Assembly (NCBI RefSeq): GCF_000422465.1
Contig: NZ_AULV01000014.1
Span: 1-64,000 of the forward strand
Source: Paenibacillus harenae DSM 16969
GTDB lineage: Bacteria > Bacillota > Bacilli > Paenibacillales > Paenibacillaceae
Length of the DNA stretch: 64,000 bases
Reading direction: 5' to 3'
Both the position numbers and the translations under genes were made by a program. Each line of letters begins with the position of its first letter. Position 1 is the stretch's first letter. The notes under the pieces are model-generated. The model did not search any database. It was given only the letters and a program-made list of their open reading frames with translations, and had not been told where the DNA came from. Shown piece after piece: positions 43,237 to 52,938 of the stretch.

Positions 43237-44733
43237 TCACCTCCCTCTGTACAGTCGCTTTCTCTTCAATAACTTCCTGACGACCTTGAGCAGAACGACG
43301 GAGGGATTTACAGAAGTATTCAGTGTTTGCTTCAAGAACGCGTTCGAACGGACGGCCGTTCTTATTCTGCTCTGTTTGCTGACGCAATAACTTTTCAAAT
43401 GCCGGGCCAGGTCGCCATGATTATACGCAACCATCCCCGCGGCAGCGTGAACCAAATGGGCATTGAAATCATTATTATGATGGTCATAGTCATAAGGGAT
43501 CGTAGGCTGCAGGACGATAATTCCTTTCTTAAACATAGCTGCTTCTATGGCCGTATTGGATGAGATGGTCATGACGAGATCCGTATTTTGAAGTACGTTA
43601 TTTAATCCGTTGTTTCCCGGCAGCAGCCGGATCTTTTGATTTTCTCTTATATAACGGGAATAATTAAAACTGTCCTCCGGATGAGGTTTAATGATGAAAA
43701 TGACCGGTATAGGCAATCTTGACGTTTGCCGAATCCATCTTAATACCGTTGCATTGACTCGTCGATCAAACGGTTGGCTGGTATAAGTTACGACGATATG
43801 ATTTGGAGGAATTCGGTATTGTTTTAAAAAGGCAGGTCTGCTCATTTTTACTTTTCTCATTCCGCTTTTAAATCTTATATTCCCGCCAATGATGATTTTT
43901 CCAGGAGCAATGCCGCGCCTAGTCATCCATTTTTTATAACTTTTGCCCCATACGACATAATGGGATGCCCGTGCGGGAATGAGAGACCTGTCGGCGATGA
44001 GCAACTGAGGTACATTAATAAACGGCAGGTTATATTTGTTGGCAAGCAGTACGAGCGTTGTGCCGGGATTGGAAATCTCGATATGATCAATGACAATACC
44101 GATCGGATATCGGCGTATCAGGTGATCCAATACCCGGTTCGCCTTGATTGAACTGAGCGATTGCCGGTAGAACCAGCTCCCGAAGCGGCTCTTGCCGAAG
44201 ACCGGATGCCTGCGATTCAACTTCATATATCGACTGATGTATTTTTTTAAGTTGTCTCTGATTTTGACAGGCACCTGAACGCGTCTTATGGCTTGAGAAT
44301 AGTTGTAGATCTTGAAATTCGAAGGCAGGCGCTTCCCAAACAATGCCTTGCGGTCATTAGCATCCGAAACAATGATCACGACCTTATATCTAAGGAGCTT
44401 TTCCAAAGCGAATGAAACCAGTTTTGCAGGTAACAGAATGGTCGTACGACTGGAGACTTTGCCCAGATTGGTAGTGACCTTCGGTTTTCGAAATAATGCG
44501 GACTGCACGTTTCTCATAGTGGCAAGCCTATGTTTCCGTCTCATGGCCGAAACATAAGAGCGGTTTGTCATATGGCGGTTAACATACGGCATGATAAACA
44601 TATGGAAAGACCTCATCATCGTCGGCGGCAATTCAATGCCGTTGTATTTAAGCGTCCTAAACCTCTCAAAAAACTCTTTGGTTAACCCGTACTTCACGAT
44701 ATTGTGGGCATTTAACCGTTCTTGTCCAAACAT
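43237..44733 (-). CDS. glycosyltransferase-like protein (GT-B, capsule/teichoic type)
   Basis: 498 residues. The C-terminal half shows a GT-B donor-site pattern: VIFIIKPHPEDSFNYSRYI, NTDLVMTISSNTAIEAAMFKKGIIVLQP, like capsule polysaccharide or CDP-glycerol transferases. The N-terminal half is very basic. No signal peptide. A related gene lies 2 kb away on the other strand (46778-48237), with an IS4 element between. Acceptor and donor cannot be named. Confidence 0.65.
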   Translation of the reverse strand: MFGQERLNAHNIVKYGLTKEFFERFRTLKYNGIELPPTMMRSFHMFIMPYVNRHMTNRSYVSAMRRKHRLATMRNVQSALFRKPKVTTNLGKVSSRTTILLPAKLVSFALEKLLRYKVVIIVSDANDRKALFGKRLPSNFKIYNYSQAIRRVQVPVKIRDNLKKYISRYMKLNRRHPVFGKSRFGSWFYRQSLSSIKANRVLDHLIRRYPIGIVIDHIEISNPGTTLVLLANKYNLPFINVPQLLIADRSLIPARASHYVVWGKSYKKWMTRRGIAPGKIIIGGNIRFKSGMRKVKMSRPAFLKQYRIPPNHIVVTYTSQPFDRRVNATVLRWIRQTSRLPIPVIFIIKPHPEDSFNYSRYIRENQKIRLLPGNNGLNNVLQNTDLVMTISSNTAIEAAMFKKGIIVLQPTIPYDYDHHNNDFNAHLVHAAAGMVAYNHGDLARHLKSYCVSKQSRIRTAVRSNAFLKQTLNTSVNPSVVLLKVVRKLLKRKRLYRGR

Positions 44734-44999
44734 GCAACAATCACCTCACTCCTATAATAACCAGATAATTGAACACTTCTGGAATACATACTTTACTATA
44801 TGAGAGATTAAGAGAAAGGGTATGAGAAAAACATCTATCTTTCAAGCAAAACAAATATGTGACTATGAATTGCGCTTTACCAATCGAACAGAGTCCATAT
44901 AATATTATGTGAAATGATAAACTTCATAAAAAATAAGCCATGAAGTAAATACTCATCTAGGAGAAGTTGTCCAGACCTTTCCAGAGTAGAGATTTATTC

Positions 45000-45068
45000 A
45001 TGGCTCAATATCAAATTACAATAGATCATCAATTATTAAACCAACTATTTATCGGAGAAAATCGGGAT
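45000..45068 (+). pseudogene. 5' remnant of an IS256-type transposase
   Basis: ATG at 45000 opens MAQYQITIDHQLLNQLFIGE, matching the typical start of IS256-family (Mutator) transposases, then after about 23 residues the similarity ends and a stop follows. GC and text change at about 45068. The remainder of the element is gone. Confidence 0.6.
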
Positions 45069-45101
45069 GCCCGTGTTTCCGCTACCGATTCAGGTTATTG
45101 T

Positions 45102-45128
45102 AGGAGGGCAAGCAACCCTCCTTCTTTT
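45102..45128 (+). terminator. terminator-like hairpin beside the IS256 remnant
   Basis: AGGAGGG / CCCTCCT stem with an 8-nt loop, followed by TCTTTTCG. No complete + strand gene precedes it. Confidence 0.55.
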
Positions 45129-45205
45129 CGTAATTATGAATAACCGGCTCGATGAAAACTTTGTGGAATAGGCTCATGATATAAGCAGAAATTTTTTATC
45201 TTAAT

Positions 45206-46726
45206 AACTCAACTTTCGCAGCATGAAATCGGCAAACAAACCTTGATGTAGTTGGGCAAAGCGGAAATCCAATGCTGGAGTTGACGTTGAATCAGCGCCG
45301 AAAGTTTCTTGCTTGTTTTTGCAGCAATTTCGTTTAATAGATCGAGCAATTGTTGTAGGGCGACCGTCCAATCCAACGTTCCGGCTTCATCGCATAGCCA
45401 AAAAAACAAGCCGCCAAATGAGCGAGAATCTGTGCTCTGCCGGTGCTGCCACGCAAGTAGGATATAGCGGGAAAACACAATAGTTGTATGGCTCACAAGC
45501 AAGTCATACGAACGGCCTTGGAATTCGTTTTGCAGCCGCAGCATCGATTTAGCGCATTTGAAAAACACCTCGATGTCCCAGCGCATCCGGTAAATCCGGA
45601 TGATGTCTTGGGCAGTCAGACTCAGATCAGTCGAAAGAACAGCAAGCCATTCGTTCTTCTTGGAACGATGGCGAACAAACACGACCACCACTGGTATTCC
45701 GGGGGCAAGCGAGGTTCGGATGAAACGAAGAACGGTACGGTTTTTCCCCTCAACTTGCGATGCCACGGCGTAAAGTTCCTTTAGGTTCAGCCGAATTCCA
45801 TCTACGAGATAGCGCTTGTTATCGTTACTGATCATGCCGATCACATGCAATCCGCGACGAGTGACTTCCTGAATGAGCGGCGCATGCGTAAACCAACTGT
45901 CCATAAGGGCATACGGTGCCGAAATGCCTGCTTGTATCGCGCGATCCAGCATAGCTGCTATGACTTGTGGAGCCGAGCAAAACGCTTCCTTCCGACGCTT
46001 GTAACCATGGCTTCGCTTGTCAATCCCGTCTGCTATGCCGTTGATGCCGGATTTCGTCGAGCTCAGTAGCGCGAAGTCTACAGGGACAAAAGAATGGCCA
46101 TCAGACCAGCCAATGGTCAACATGCGGAAGCCCTTGTAGAAGGCGCCGGTTGCATGATCTTTAAAGCGCGCCAGCATCTCGACGGCCTTACTCCGGTTGC
46201 GCGCAAACATAGAATCGTCGAAGATCAGAGCAGTCTCCCGGTATGACGAGGTCAGCGGCTCCATTTTCATAATCGTTTCACCGCTGAGCGACAGCAAAAA
46301 TCGCCGCCATGCATAGCCGGTATGATTCAAGAAACGATACACTGCATCCTTACCAGGAAATGAAGCGCCCATGCGGCTCTCCAGAAGGCGAAACCAATTT
46401 TTCTGGTGAAACAACAGGACAAAAACAAGGCGAAATAAATAGGCGCAAGAAAAGCCGAATTTCTTCTTAAATCCCGCACCACGCAAGTGTTTCAGCACGT
46501 TCAGTTCCAGAAAAGCCGATTTGATTTCATTTGGCAGTTGATCGAGTGGCTATTGTTGATCTATCATGGAGAAGACACCTCTTCTGTGTGGTAGTGATTG
46601 CTCGTCACTTTCACTTTACCAAACGAAGTGGTGTTTTTCTATTCTCGTCAAGCCAATGATTCAATCGCATCCGAACCTGTGCTGAATCTGCTTTTAAGCT
46701 GTTTTTTGTTCTGCGAAAGTTGAGTT
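45206..46726 (-). mobile_element. IS4-family insertion sequence, complete
   Basis: Bounded by 16-bp perfect inverted repeats AACTCAACTTTCGCAG (45206-45221) and CTGCGAAAGTTGAGTT (46711-46726), with one full transposase gene between. No clear target-site duplication is visible in the adjacent bases, so flanking rearrangement is possible. It lies between the two related glycosyltransferase-like genes. Confidence 0.9.
45209..46498 (-). CDS. IS4-family transposase
   Basis: 429 residues with the IS4 DDE core: first aspartate in ALIFDDSMFARNRSKAVE, second in ALMDSWFTH, and the C-terminal Y-(2)-R-(3)-E-(6)-K signature in YRMRWDIEVFFKCAKSMLRLQ. Frame intact, stop codon inside the left inverted repeat. 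Likely active. Confidence 0.93.
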   Translation of the reverse strand: MLKHLRGAGFKKKFGFSCAYLFRLVFVLLFHQKNWFRLLESRMGASFPGKDAVYRFLNHTGYAWRRFLLSLSGETIMKMEPLTSSYRETALIFDDSMFARNRSKAVEMLARFKDHATGAFYKGFRMLTIGWSDGHSFVPVDFALLSSTKSGINGIADGIDKRSHGYKRRKEAFCSAPQVIAAMLDRAIQAGISAPYALMDSWFTHAPLIQEVTRRGLHVIGMISNDNKRYLVDGIRLNLKELYAVASQVEGKNRTVLRFIRTSLAPGIPVVVVFVRHRSKKNEWLAVLSTDLSLTAQDIIRIYRMRWDIEVFFKCAKSMLRLQNEFQGRSYDLLVSHTTIVFSRYILLAWQHRQSTDSRSFGGLFFWLCDEAGTLDWTVALQQLLDLLNEIAAKTSKKLSALIQRQLQHWISALPNYIKVCLPISCCES

Positions 46727-46777
46727 TATAAACTATAAGGAACGGCAAAATTTTGATAATTAGTAGGGGGTTATTAT

Positions 46778-48237
46778 TTGTACGGTGAGACTAAAGTAAA
46801 TGATTACCATTTGATAAAATATTCTTTGCTTTATGATTTCTTTCTACATTATTCATCTTTGAAAATTTATGGATTACCAATCGCTCCATGCCTAGCCTCA
46901 ATGTTTCTCGTGCATATTCAACCATTTGTTGATCAGAACCGGATGAATCAAACTCTTATTAGCAAACTTCGTAAGCAGCAAAGATTTCAAGAAATGGGTG
47001 ATTAATGAACAATTAATAGCTCTTGATAATATTGCCCGGGTTCCCCTTCAAAAAAACAAAAATTCAATAATCCTATCGGATGAATTTTATGATTTTGCTG
47101 TTGACCAACTTAAAAAAATATGAGGTTACCATGTATGGGGCTAGGCATCAAGAGAAGTATAATTGTAAACCAAAACACGTTAACATTTATCTGTTAAGGG
47201 AGGAATTACAAAGATCAAACAGCGAAAACTTCAACCAGCAGAAAATGCTTCTTAAAAACCAGGTAACTCAGCTCTTATCGAAAAGTCCTAAGCATTATTA
47301 TTTCAGTACGCCTTTATTTAAGCAATGGTTCATAACTAACGCTTTGCACATTCTTAGGTGGGTTTTTATTTTAGACCGGCTCCTCATAAAATCAAAACCG
47401 GCCGTCATGATCGTTCAATCCGAAGCGAGTATTCACGGTGGTATTCTTGGTCTCTTATCGAAAAAATATAATATCCCATTCATTAATATGCCTCTGCTAC
47501 TCATTGGAGATCGAACTATCATTCCTACTCGGGCAGACTATTATTTTGTGTGGGGAAGCAATCAAAAAAAATGGTTTATGGAGAGAAATACAAAAGAAAA
47601 TAAAATTTTTGAAACTGGAAATATTAAATTTTTTTGCGAGTTGGAACGATCGATCTGTTCAAAAAAATATTTTTTAAATGAACTAAACATTCCAGCGCAT
47701 CATCATATTTTTGGTTTTACATCTCAGCCGTTTCCAGATGCTAATGGTAGGATTGAGGAATGGATAAACGCTATTCCAAATCATCTTCCAGTAACCATTT
47801 TGGTCAAAAAACATAAGAATGATCCACATGAATATCCTATATTGAACGGAAAGCCGAATATTAGAATATTACCACCGGATTACGCTTTGTATGAGTTTTT
47901 AGCACATATCGATTGTTTAATGACCATTTCTTCGAACACCGCAATTGAAGCAGCGCTTGTTGACAAGCCTCTTCTCATCCTGCAACCTCCTATTCCCTAC
48001 CATTATCAGCTTAATCACAATCAAAATAACGCCCATCTAGTAAAAGCGCAAGCCGGAGAAATTATAGAGAGTGCGAACCATCTAGTCACATCTATAAAAA
48101 AAGTTATAATCAATTCTGAATACAGGAATGAATTAAAACGGAAAGCGGGAAAATTCCTTTCAAGAACACTTGCTGCAGTAGATGAAGCTCCCATTTTAAC
48201 GAAAAGTAAAATAGTTGAAATCATTTCGAAAAACTAA
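46778..48237 (+). pseudogene. second glycosyltransferase-like gene, frameshifted
   Basis: Paralogue of the gene at 43237-44733. Frame 1 (46778-47005) gives a start like that gene's (MYGETKVNDYHLIKYSLLYD). Around 47004-47080 a second frame carries INEQLIALDNIARVPLQKNK, then SIILSDEFYDFAVDQLKK, and from an A7 run near 47100 a third frame gives KKYEVTMYGARHQEK and runs to 48237, including FINMPLLLIGDRTIIPTRADYYFVWG and LMTISSNTAIEAALVDKPLLILQPPIPYHY. Two frameshifts break it; AT-richer than its neighbours. Confidence 0.75.
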
Positions 48238-48299
48238 ATGTTGTTTGGGTGTGAATATAACCATTATCAATATCATGTTCATTTGGTACATCTTTAACG

Positions 48300-48854
48300 T
48301 CAGAGCGTTCGGCCAAGCGGAGTCGGCATGCCGTCGATCGTACGTTTGTTTTTCTCCTGCCAATAGGCCTTCAAGCCGTCTTCGCCTTTCTGGACGGCCC
48401 ACCGCTTAAGCGTATCCCGCTCGCCCGCATAGGTCATGAACGGGACCGCGTAGCCGCAGGAGGTCTGCACCTTGTGTACGGCGACGTCGATGATTTGCCT
48501 TGCACCCGGCAGCGGGTCGAACAAGGGATACAGCGCCTCCCACTCCGGCGATCCCGGCAGGACAACGCTGCCTGTGCCGTAGAGCCTGAGGATGTTCGGC
48601 AGCCCTTCGAATGCGCAGAACATGACGGTTATCCTGCCGTTCTCGTCGATATGAGCGCTCGTTTCATTCCCGCTTCCGGTCATGTCCAGGTAGGCGACGC
48701 GGTTAGGCGAGAGGATGCGCAAGGCATCATGCCCTTTTGGCGAAAGATTAATATGTCCCTCTGCGGACAGCGGCGCCGAACCTACAAAAAATAAATGCTG
48801 CTGCCGGATAAAATCCTCATGCTGCGGAAGAATGCTTTCAAACTGCTTTCCCAT
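48300..48854 (-). CDS. pyridoxamine 5'-phosphate oxidase-family protein
   Basis: 184 residues of the FMN-binding split-barrel type (HLFFVGSAPLSAEGHINLSPKGHDALRILSPNRVAYLDMTGSGNETSAHIDENGRITVMFCAFEG). Related to general-stress FMN-binding proteins; whether it acts on pyridoxal compounds is unknown. Ribosome site AGGTGATC upstream of the ATG. Monocistronic. Confidence 0.85.
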   Translation of the reverse strand: MGKQFESILPQHEDFIRQQHLFFVGSAPLSAEGHINLSPKGHDALRILSPNRVAYLDMTGSGNETSAHIDENGRITVMFCAFEGLPNILRLYGTGSVVLPGSPEWEALYPLFDPLPGARQIIDVAVHKVQTSCGYAVPFMTYAGERDTLKRWAVQKGEDGLKAYWQEKNKRTIDGMPTPLGRTL

Positions 48855-49062
48855 AGAAAGATCACCTCTATTTGTTCATTTGAACGTTAACGATATACTA
48901 ATTCGGTATTTGTAAATAGAAACCTTCTTATGGAAGCTTCATGTGATCAGCTAATTTAGAGCGACCTCCCGATGGGCTTTATGAGGCTATGGCTTCGTAT
49001 TCAACCCCATCGCATCGAGGCGTTCTTTTTTTCTCCACAGGACAAATATATTAAAATATTCC

Positions 49063-49108
49063 TTGACAAGAATATTCCTTATGAAGTATATTTTGTTCAT
49101 AAGCAATG
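49063..49108 (+). promoter_or_regulatory. promoter before the SRPBCC/DoxX genes with dyad
   Basis: -35 TTGACA (49063-49068), 18-bp spacer, -10 TATATT (49087-49092), then the inverted repeat GTTCATAAGCAATGAAC. AAGGAGG near 49130 is followed by a short frame that runs into the SRPBCC gene. The layout looks like a promoter from which a small regulator gene has been lost. Confidence 0.5.
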
Positions 49109-49213
49109 AACAACGACAATAACGAACAGCTAAGGAGGTATCCGCACAATGCCATGAATACCACGATACGTGCAAGAGCTTTTCAAAAAAGAAAAAATCG
49201 GGAGGAATCATTT

Positions 49214-49702
49214 ATGACACAAGGACCAGCCATAAGTCATGCACAAACTTCTATTCAAGGTCGGGAGCTCCGGGTTCAACGTACGTTTCAAGCGCCCCGC
49301 GAGCTTGTCTTTCAGGTGTGGACGGACCCGAAGCATCTCCCGAACTGGTGGGGGCCGAACGGCTTCACGATTACGGTGCAAGAGTTCACGCTAACGCCAG
49401 GCGGCGCATGGCGGTATATCATGCACGGCCCCGACGGAACGGATTACGACAATGTCATTCGATACGTAGAGATCGCTGCTCCGGAGCGGCTTGTTTACCA
49501 CCACGGCGATACTCAGAATGAAGAGATGTTCCATGTAACTGTCACCTTCGATGACAAGGGGGCCGCCACGGAGCTGACGATGACCAGCTTGTTCCCGACC
49601 GCAGAGGAACTGGATATGGCTGTCAAACAATACGGAGCTGTGGAAGGCGCCAAGCAGACGTTGGATCGTCTGGAGTCTGCGCTTGCCGAGCTGAACCGAT
49701 AA
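49214..49702 (+). CDS. SRPBCC/AHSA1-domain protein
   Basis: 162 residues from the ATG at 49214 (GGGAGG 8 nt upstream). AHSA1 (activator of Hsp90-like) fold: RTFQAPRELVFQVWTDPKHLPNWWGPNGFTITVQEFTLTPGGAWRYIMHGPDG. These proteins often bind hydrophobic ligands and are frequently paired with an ArsR-type regulator, which is not present here. 17 bp before the DoxX gene. Confidence 0.9.
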   Translation: MTQGPAISHAQTSIQGRELRVQRTFQAPRELVFQVWTDPKHLPNWWGPNGFTITVQEFTLTPGGAWRYIMHGPDGTDYDNVIRYVEIAAPERLVYHHGDTQNEEMFHVTVTFDDKGAATELTMTSLFPTAEELDMAVKQYGAVEGAKQTLDRLESALAELNR

Positions 49703-49719
49703 GGAGGCAGAACGAAATT

Positions 49720-50091
49720 ATGCGTAAACTTATTGTTACTTACTGGATTTGTACCGGATTAGTGGCCCTGCTTATGGGGGTAGGTTCCTTGCCTAACATC
49801 CTTTCCTCGGCCGACTCCATTGCCCTTTTTGGTCAGCTGGGTTATCCAACCTATCTCCTCCCCTTCCTAGGGGTGGCGAAGCTGCTGGGCGTTGTTGCGA
49901 TTATCTTGCCCGGGTTTCCTAGAATCAAGGAATGGGCATATGCCGGACTTACGTTCGATCTCGCCGGCGCCACGTTTTCCTTCCTTGCCATCGGGACAGC
50001 CGCTGAAGGAATCTTCATGATCTTTGGATTCCTGGTCATTGCAGGTTCCTACGTCACGTATCACAAAATTAGAAAAGCCAAGTTGGCTTAG
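49720..50091 (+). CDS. DoxX-family membrane protein
   Basis: 123 residues, four hydrophobic segments, DoxX_2-like pattern (TYLLPFLGVAKLLGVVAIILPGFPRIKEWAYAGLTFDLAGA). Cotranscribed with the SRPBCC gene. Function not established. AAGGAGG upstream of the ATG. Confidence 0.85.
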   Translation: MRKLIVTYWICTGLVALLMGVGSLPNILSSADSIALFGQLGYPTYLLPFLGVAKLLGVVAIILPGFPRIKEWAYAGLTFDLAGATFSFLAIGTAAEGIFMIFGFLVIAGSYVTYHKIRKAKLA

Positions 50092-50156
50092 GATAACCGT
50101 AACGAAAAAAAGTAAATCGCTCTTAACAACAAAACAGCGGTAATCTAGAACAAATA

Positions 50157-50215
50157 AGCCCATCATCTTAGGATCATTGGAGTGAGATTTTCCAATAATC
50201 CAAAGGTGATGGGCT
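50157..50215. terminator. long hairpin after the DoxX gene
   Basis: AGCCCATCATCTTAGGATC.. pairs along 25 bases with ..GGTGATGGGCT, with G-T pairs, around a 9-nt loop. Probably ends the SRPBCC-DoxX transcript although the following T-run is short. Confidence 0.5.
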
Positions 50216-50459
50216 TTAACGTCCCCGGTTAGCTCAGCTTCCCCCGTGCTCATTGCGTAATACGCGCAAGCAGCGTTTAGAATCAACGCCAGTACACCTA
50301 TTGCAGTCATAGCCCTTTTCACTGCACAACTATCCTTTCCAAATGTCAGATAATGAATTAGACTGTGCAGATGAGGCAAATGTTTCAGCGGGATTTATTT
50401 CATTTGTGCTGCTTAATGCTTTCGTCTTTTCATATAAAAAGTAGGAAAGAGGTTTGTTC

Positions 50460-51176
50460 GTGGAACATTTGTCACCTTATACTTACGTGCAATCGATCGC
50501 TAAAGCTACCGTTAGCGAATTACAGAAGATAATTAAAGAAGGCATCACGGAAAATGAAATCGCTTATAAAGCCGAAGAGATCATGAGAAATCAAGGCATC
50601 CATCGTTTTTGGTATCACGGTATAGGAGCGCTCGTTCATGTCGGAAAGAGAACCATCATTTCTGAGTCGGGTAAGGATTATAAGCCTTCGGATACCATTG
50701 TCGGAAGAAACGATATCGTGACTATAGACCTTAGTCCAGAGATTAACACCTATTGGGGAGACTATGCACGAACACTAGTAGTCATCGAAGGAAATGTGGT
50801 TGAAGAAGACGTGCTTGCAAACACCAAAAATGAAGCTGCCTTAGCATTTTCACATGGAATTGACACCGAAAAGGAACTCCATAACGTATTCATTGATTTT
50901 GTTAGACCTGACATGACTTTTGAAGAAGTTTACTTATATATGAATGAGGTTATACAACAACTTGGTTACATTAATCTTGATTTTTCCGGGAACTTGGGGC
51001 ATACAATCGAATGCAATAAAGATCATAGAAGATATTTTGAGTCGGGGAATAGGATGAAGCTTAGTGAAGCGTCTCTTTTTACATTTGAGCCGCATATCAA
51101 GCACAGAAATGGAGAGTATGGCTTTAAACGGGAAAATATTTATTATTTCCGTAACGGTGAACTACTTGTTTTATAG
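50460..51176 (+). CDS. M24-family (Xaa-Pro peptidase/pita-bread fold) protein
   Basis: 238 residues from the GTG at 50460 (GAGG 7 nt upstream). Pita-bread-fold motifs: HRFWYHGIGALVHVG, VTIDLSPEINTYWGDYARTLVV (two metal aspartates), LGHTIECNKDHRR (His) and a late glutamate in FTFEPHIKHRNGEYG. Metal ligands appear present, so a metallo-aminopeptidase or related hydrolase is plausible. It lacks the N-terminal domain of prolidases. AT-richer than most of the window. Confidence 0.8.
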   Translation: MEHLSPYTYVQSIAKATVSELQKIIKEGITENEIAYKAEEIMRNQGIHRFWYHGIGALVHVGKRTIISESGKDYKPSDTIVGRNDIVTIDLSPEINTYWGDYARTLVVIEGNVVEEDVLANTKNEAALAFSHGIDTEKELHNVFIDFVRPDMTFEEVYLYMNEVIQQLGYINLDFSGNLGHTIECNKDHRRYFESGNRMKLSEASLFTFEPHIKHRNGEYGFKRENIYYFRNGELLVL

Positions 51177-51411
51177 ATGCAGTAACCTTCCTGAAGTTCT
51201 TTTTAATTGAACATCCACCTGAAAACTAAATGGGTACTATAACTGCCAGTTCGGTTATTCACAGTAAGACTTATAAAAGGCGATCCGCAGTTATCAACGC
51301 CGGGATCCTTAACTGAAACTTAATCGAATACACACAAACGCTTAAAATTAACCTGCTATACTGTACAAGACTTCCTATTGAGACTGCACAAAAACCGATA
51401 AGGAGGACGTT

Positions 51412-52830
51412 ATGGACAGAAAAGACTTTCTGAAGGCAGGTGGATTGACAACACTGGCTTTATTTATGGGCGGAACGGATATGCTGCCGTTTGGACAAGC
51501 CAAAAAGGCATTTGCCGAAACGCTCAATCCCACTAGCGGAGCAGGCGGTTACGGTACTTTGGTTAAAGATCCGGGCGGCATTCTGAATCTCCCGCAAGGT
51601 TTCCAGTATCGGATTATTTCAGAGCAGGGCGGCAAGCTTTCCGACGGGCGGTTGATACCGGGAGCATTTGACGGCATGGCTGCTTTCCAAGGGCGCCACA
51701 ATTCCATCATTCTTGTCCGCAATCACGAGCAGAGCGGGAATACGGCTTATCCGGTAGAAGGAAAAAATCCTTATGATAAGCTGAGAACCGGAGGAACGTC
51801 GGCGATCGTTGTTGGCGCGAACCGAAAAATTGTCGACGAGTACATCACCTCCTCGGGAACGATCCGTAACTGTGCCGGGGGCGCAACGCCTTGGGGAACA
51901 TGGCTTACTTGCGAGGAAACACGCGATGTAGGCCACGGATACGTATTCGAGGTGGACCCGCTCGATCCCGAGAATGACTTGTCCAAAACGCCGATCAGAG
52001 AAATGGGTGCGTTCTCCCATGAAGCGACGGCAATTGACCCCAGTACAGGCATCGTATATCTGACGGAAGATGCGAGCCCCAGCTTTCTGTACCGTTTCAT
52101 ACCGAACGACAGAAGCCAACAGCCGGGCGCATTGCACAAAGGCGGCGTGCTTCAAGCGGCGGCGATTGAAGAGATGCCTTCGGCGAAGGCCAGCTCTTTC
52201 TATACGGGGCAAAATATCGGAATCGTATGGAAAGAAGTAAACCCGGAAAATCCAAGCCTTGAAGCCAAGGAAAAGGGCTGCATCCAATTCAGCCGGTTGG
52301 AAGGAGCGTTTTTCGAAGGCGGCGTATTTTGGTTCGACGATACGAGCGCGGGGCAAAATCGGCTGGGACGGGTATACCGCTATTTCCCGGCAACCAATAC
52401 GCTCGAGCTGTTCTACGAATCCTCCGAGGCGAATGATCTGGAGGCGCCGGATAACATTTGTATCACGCCGTGGGGTGACCTGTGGATTGCCGAGGATGGC
52501 GGCAGCGGTGACCGCATTATCGGTATCACGCCAGAGGGAGAAACGTACATATTCGCTGAAAATACAATGAACGGTTCCGAATTGGCGGGGCCCGTATTTT
52601 CACCGGATGGCCAAACCTTCTTTGTCAATATCCAAAGCCCCGGCATCACCTTTGCAATCTGGGGGCCTTTCGCCCGCAGAAACGCCGGACGGCAGCGGCT
52701 GATGGGCCATGCGGCACCTCCGGCTCATCTGGCTCCGATCCTGTCGGACAAGTTGGTTGCCTATGCCGAACGCCAAGGCATTTCCCCGCTCGAAGCAGCT
52801 GCGCTCAGCCGCCACGGCTTGACCCTGTAG
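51412..52830 (+). CDS. PhoX-family alkaline phosphatase-like protein (DUF839)
   Basis: 472 residues. N-terminus MDRKDFLKAGGLTTLALFMGG is a Tat-like signal with RK in place of the twin arginine. The mature part has the PhoX/DUF839 propeller pattern (NCAGGATPWGTWLTCEET, AFSHEATAIDPSTGIVYLTEDAS, ICITPWGDLWIAEDG). PhoX enzymes are Fe-Ca dependent extracellular phosphatases. AAGGAGG upstream of the ATG. No clear Pho box was identified in the 230-bp upstream gap. Confidence 0.85.
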   Translation: MDRKDFLKAGGLTTLALFMGGTDMLPFGQAKKAFAETLNPTSGAGGYGTLVKDPGGILNLPQGFQYRIISEQGGKLSDGRLIPGAFDGMAAFQGRHNSIILVRNHEQSGNTAYPVEGKNPYDKLRTGGTSAIVVGANRKIVDEYITSSGTIRNCAGGATPWGTWLTCEETRDVGHGYVFEVDPLDPENDLSKTPIREMGAFSHEATAIDPSTGIVYLTEDASPSFLYRFIPNDRSQQPGALHKGGVLQAAAIEEMPSAKASSFYTGQNIGIVWKEVNPENPSLEAKEKGCIQFSRLEGAFFEGGVFWFDDTSAGQNRLGRVYRYFPATNTLELFYESSEANDLEAPDNICITPWGDLWIAEDGGSGDRIIGITPEGETYIFAENTMNGSELAGPVFSPDGQTFFVNIQSPGITFAIWGPFARRNAGRQRLMGHAAPPAHLAPILSDKLVAYAERQGISPLEAAALSRHGLTL

Positions 52831-52845
52831 TTTGACCGAAAAAAT

Positions 52846-52881
52846 AGGTTGTTTCTCATTGCGAGAAACAACCTTCTTTTT
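52846..52881 (+). terminator. terminator of the phoX-like gene
   Basis: AGGTTGTTTCTC / GAGAAACAACCT stem, followed by TCTTTTTG. Starts 15 bp after the stop. Confidence 0.9.
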
Positions 52882-52938
52882 GTATGTCGGCTCTTTTGAT
52901 ACGTACATCGTGAACTATTAGATTAACCCCCGGTTTCA

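Noticed and set aside
49867..50322. Minus-strand frame starting VKRAMTAIGVLALILNAACAYYAM, opposite the DoxX gene
   Set aside because: The first 30 residues look like a signal peptide after a possible GTG at 50322, but the frame then runs through the long hairpin and antisense to DoxX. At most the 5' remnant of a small gene.
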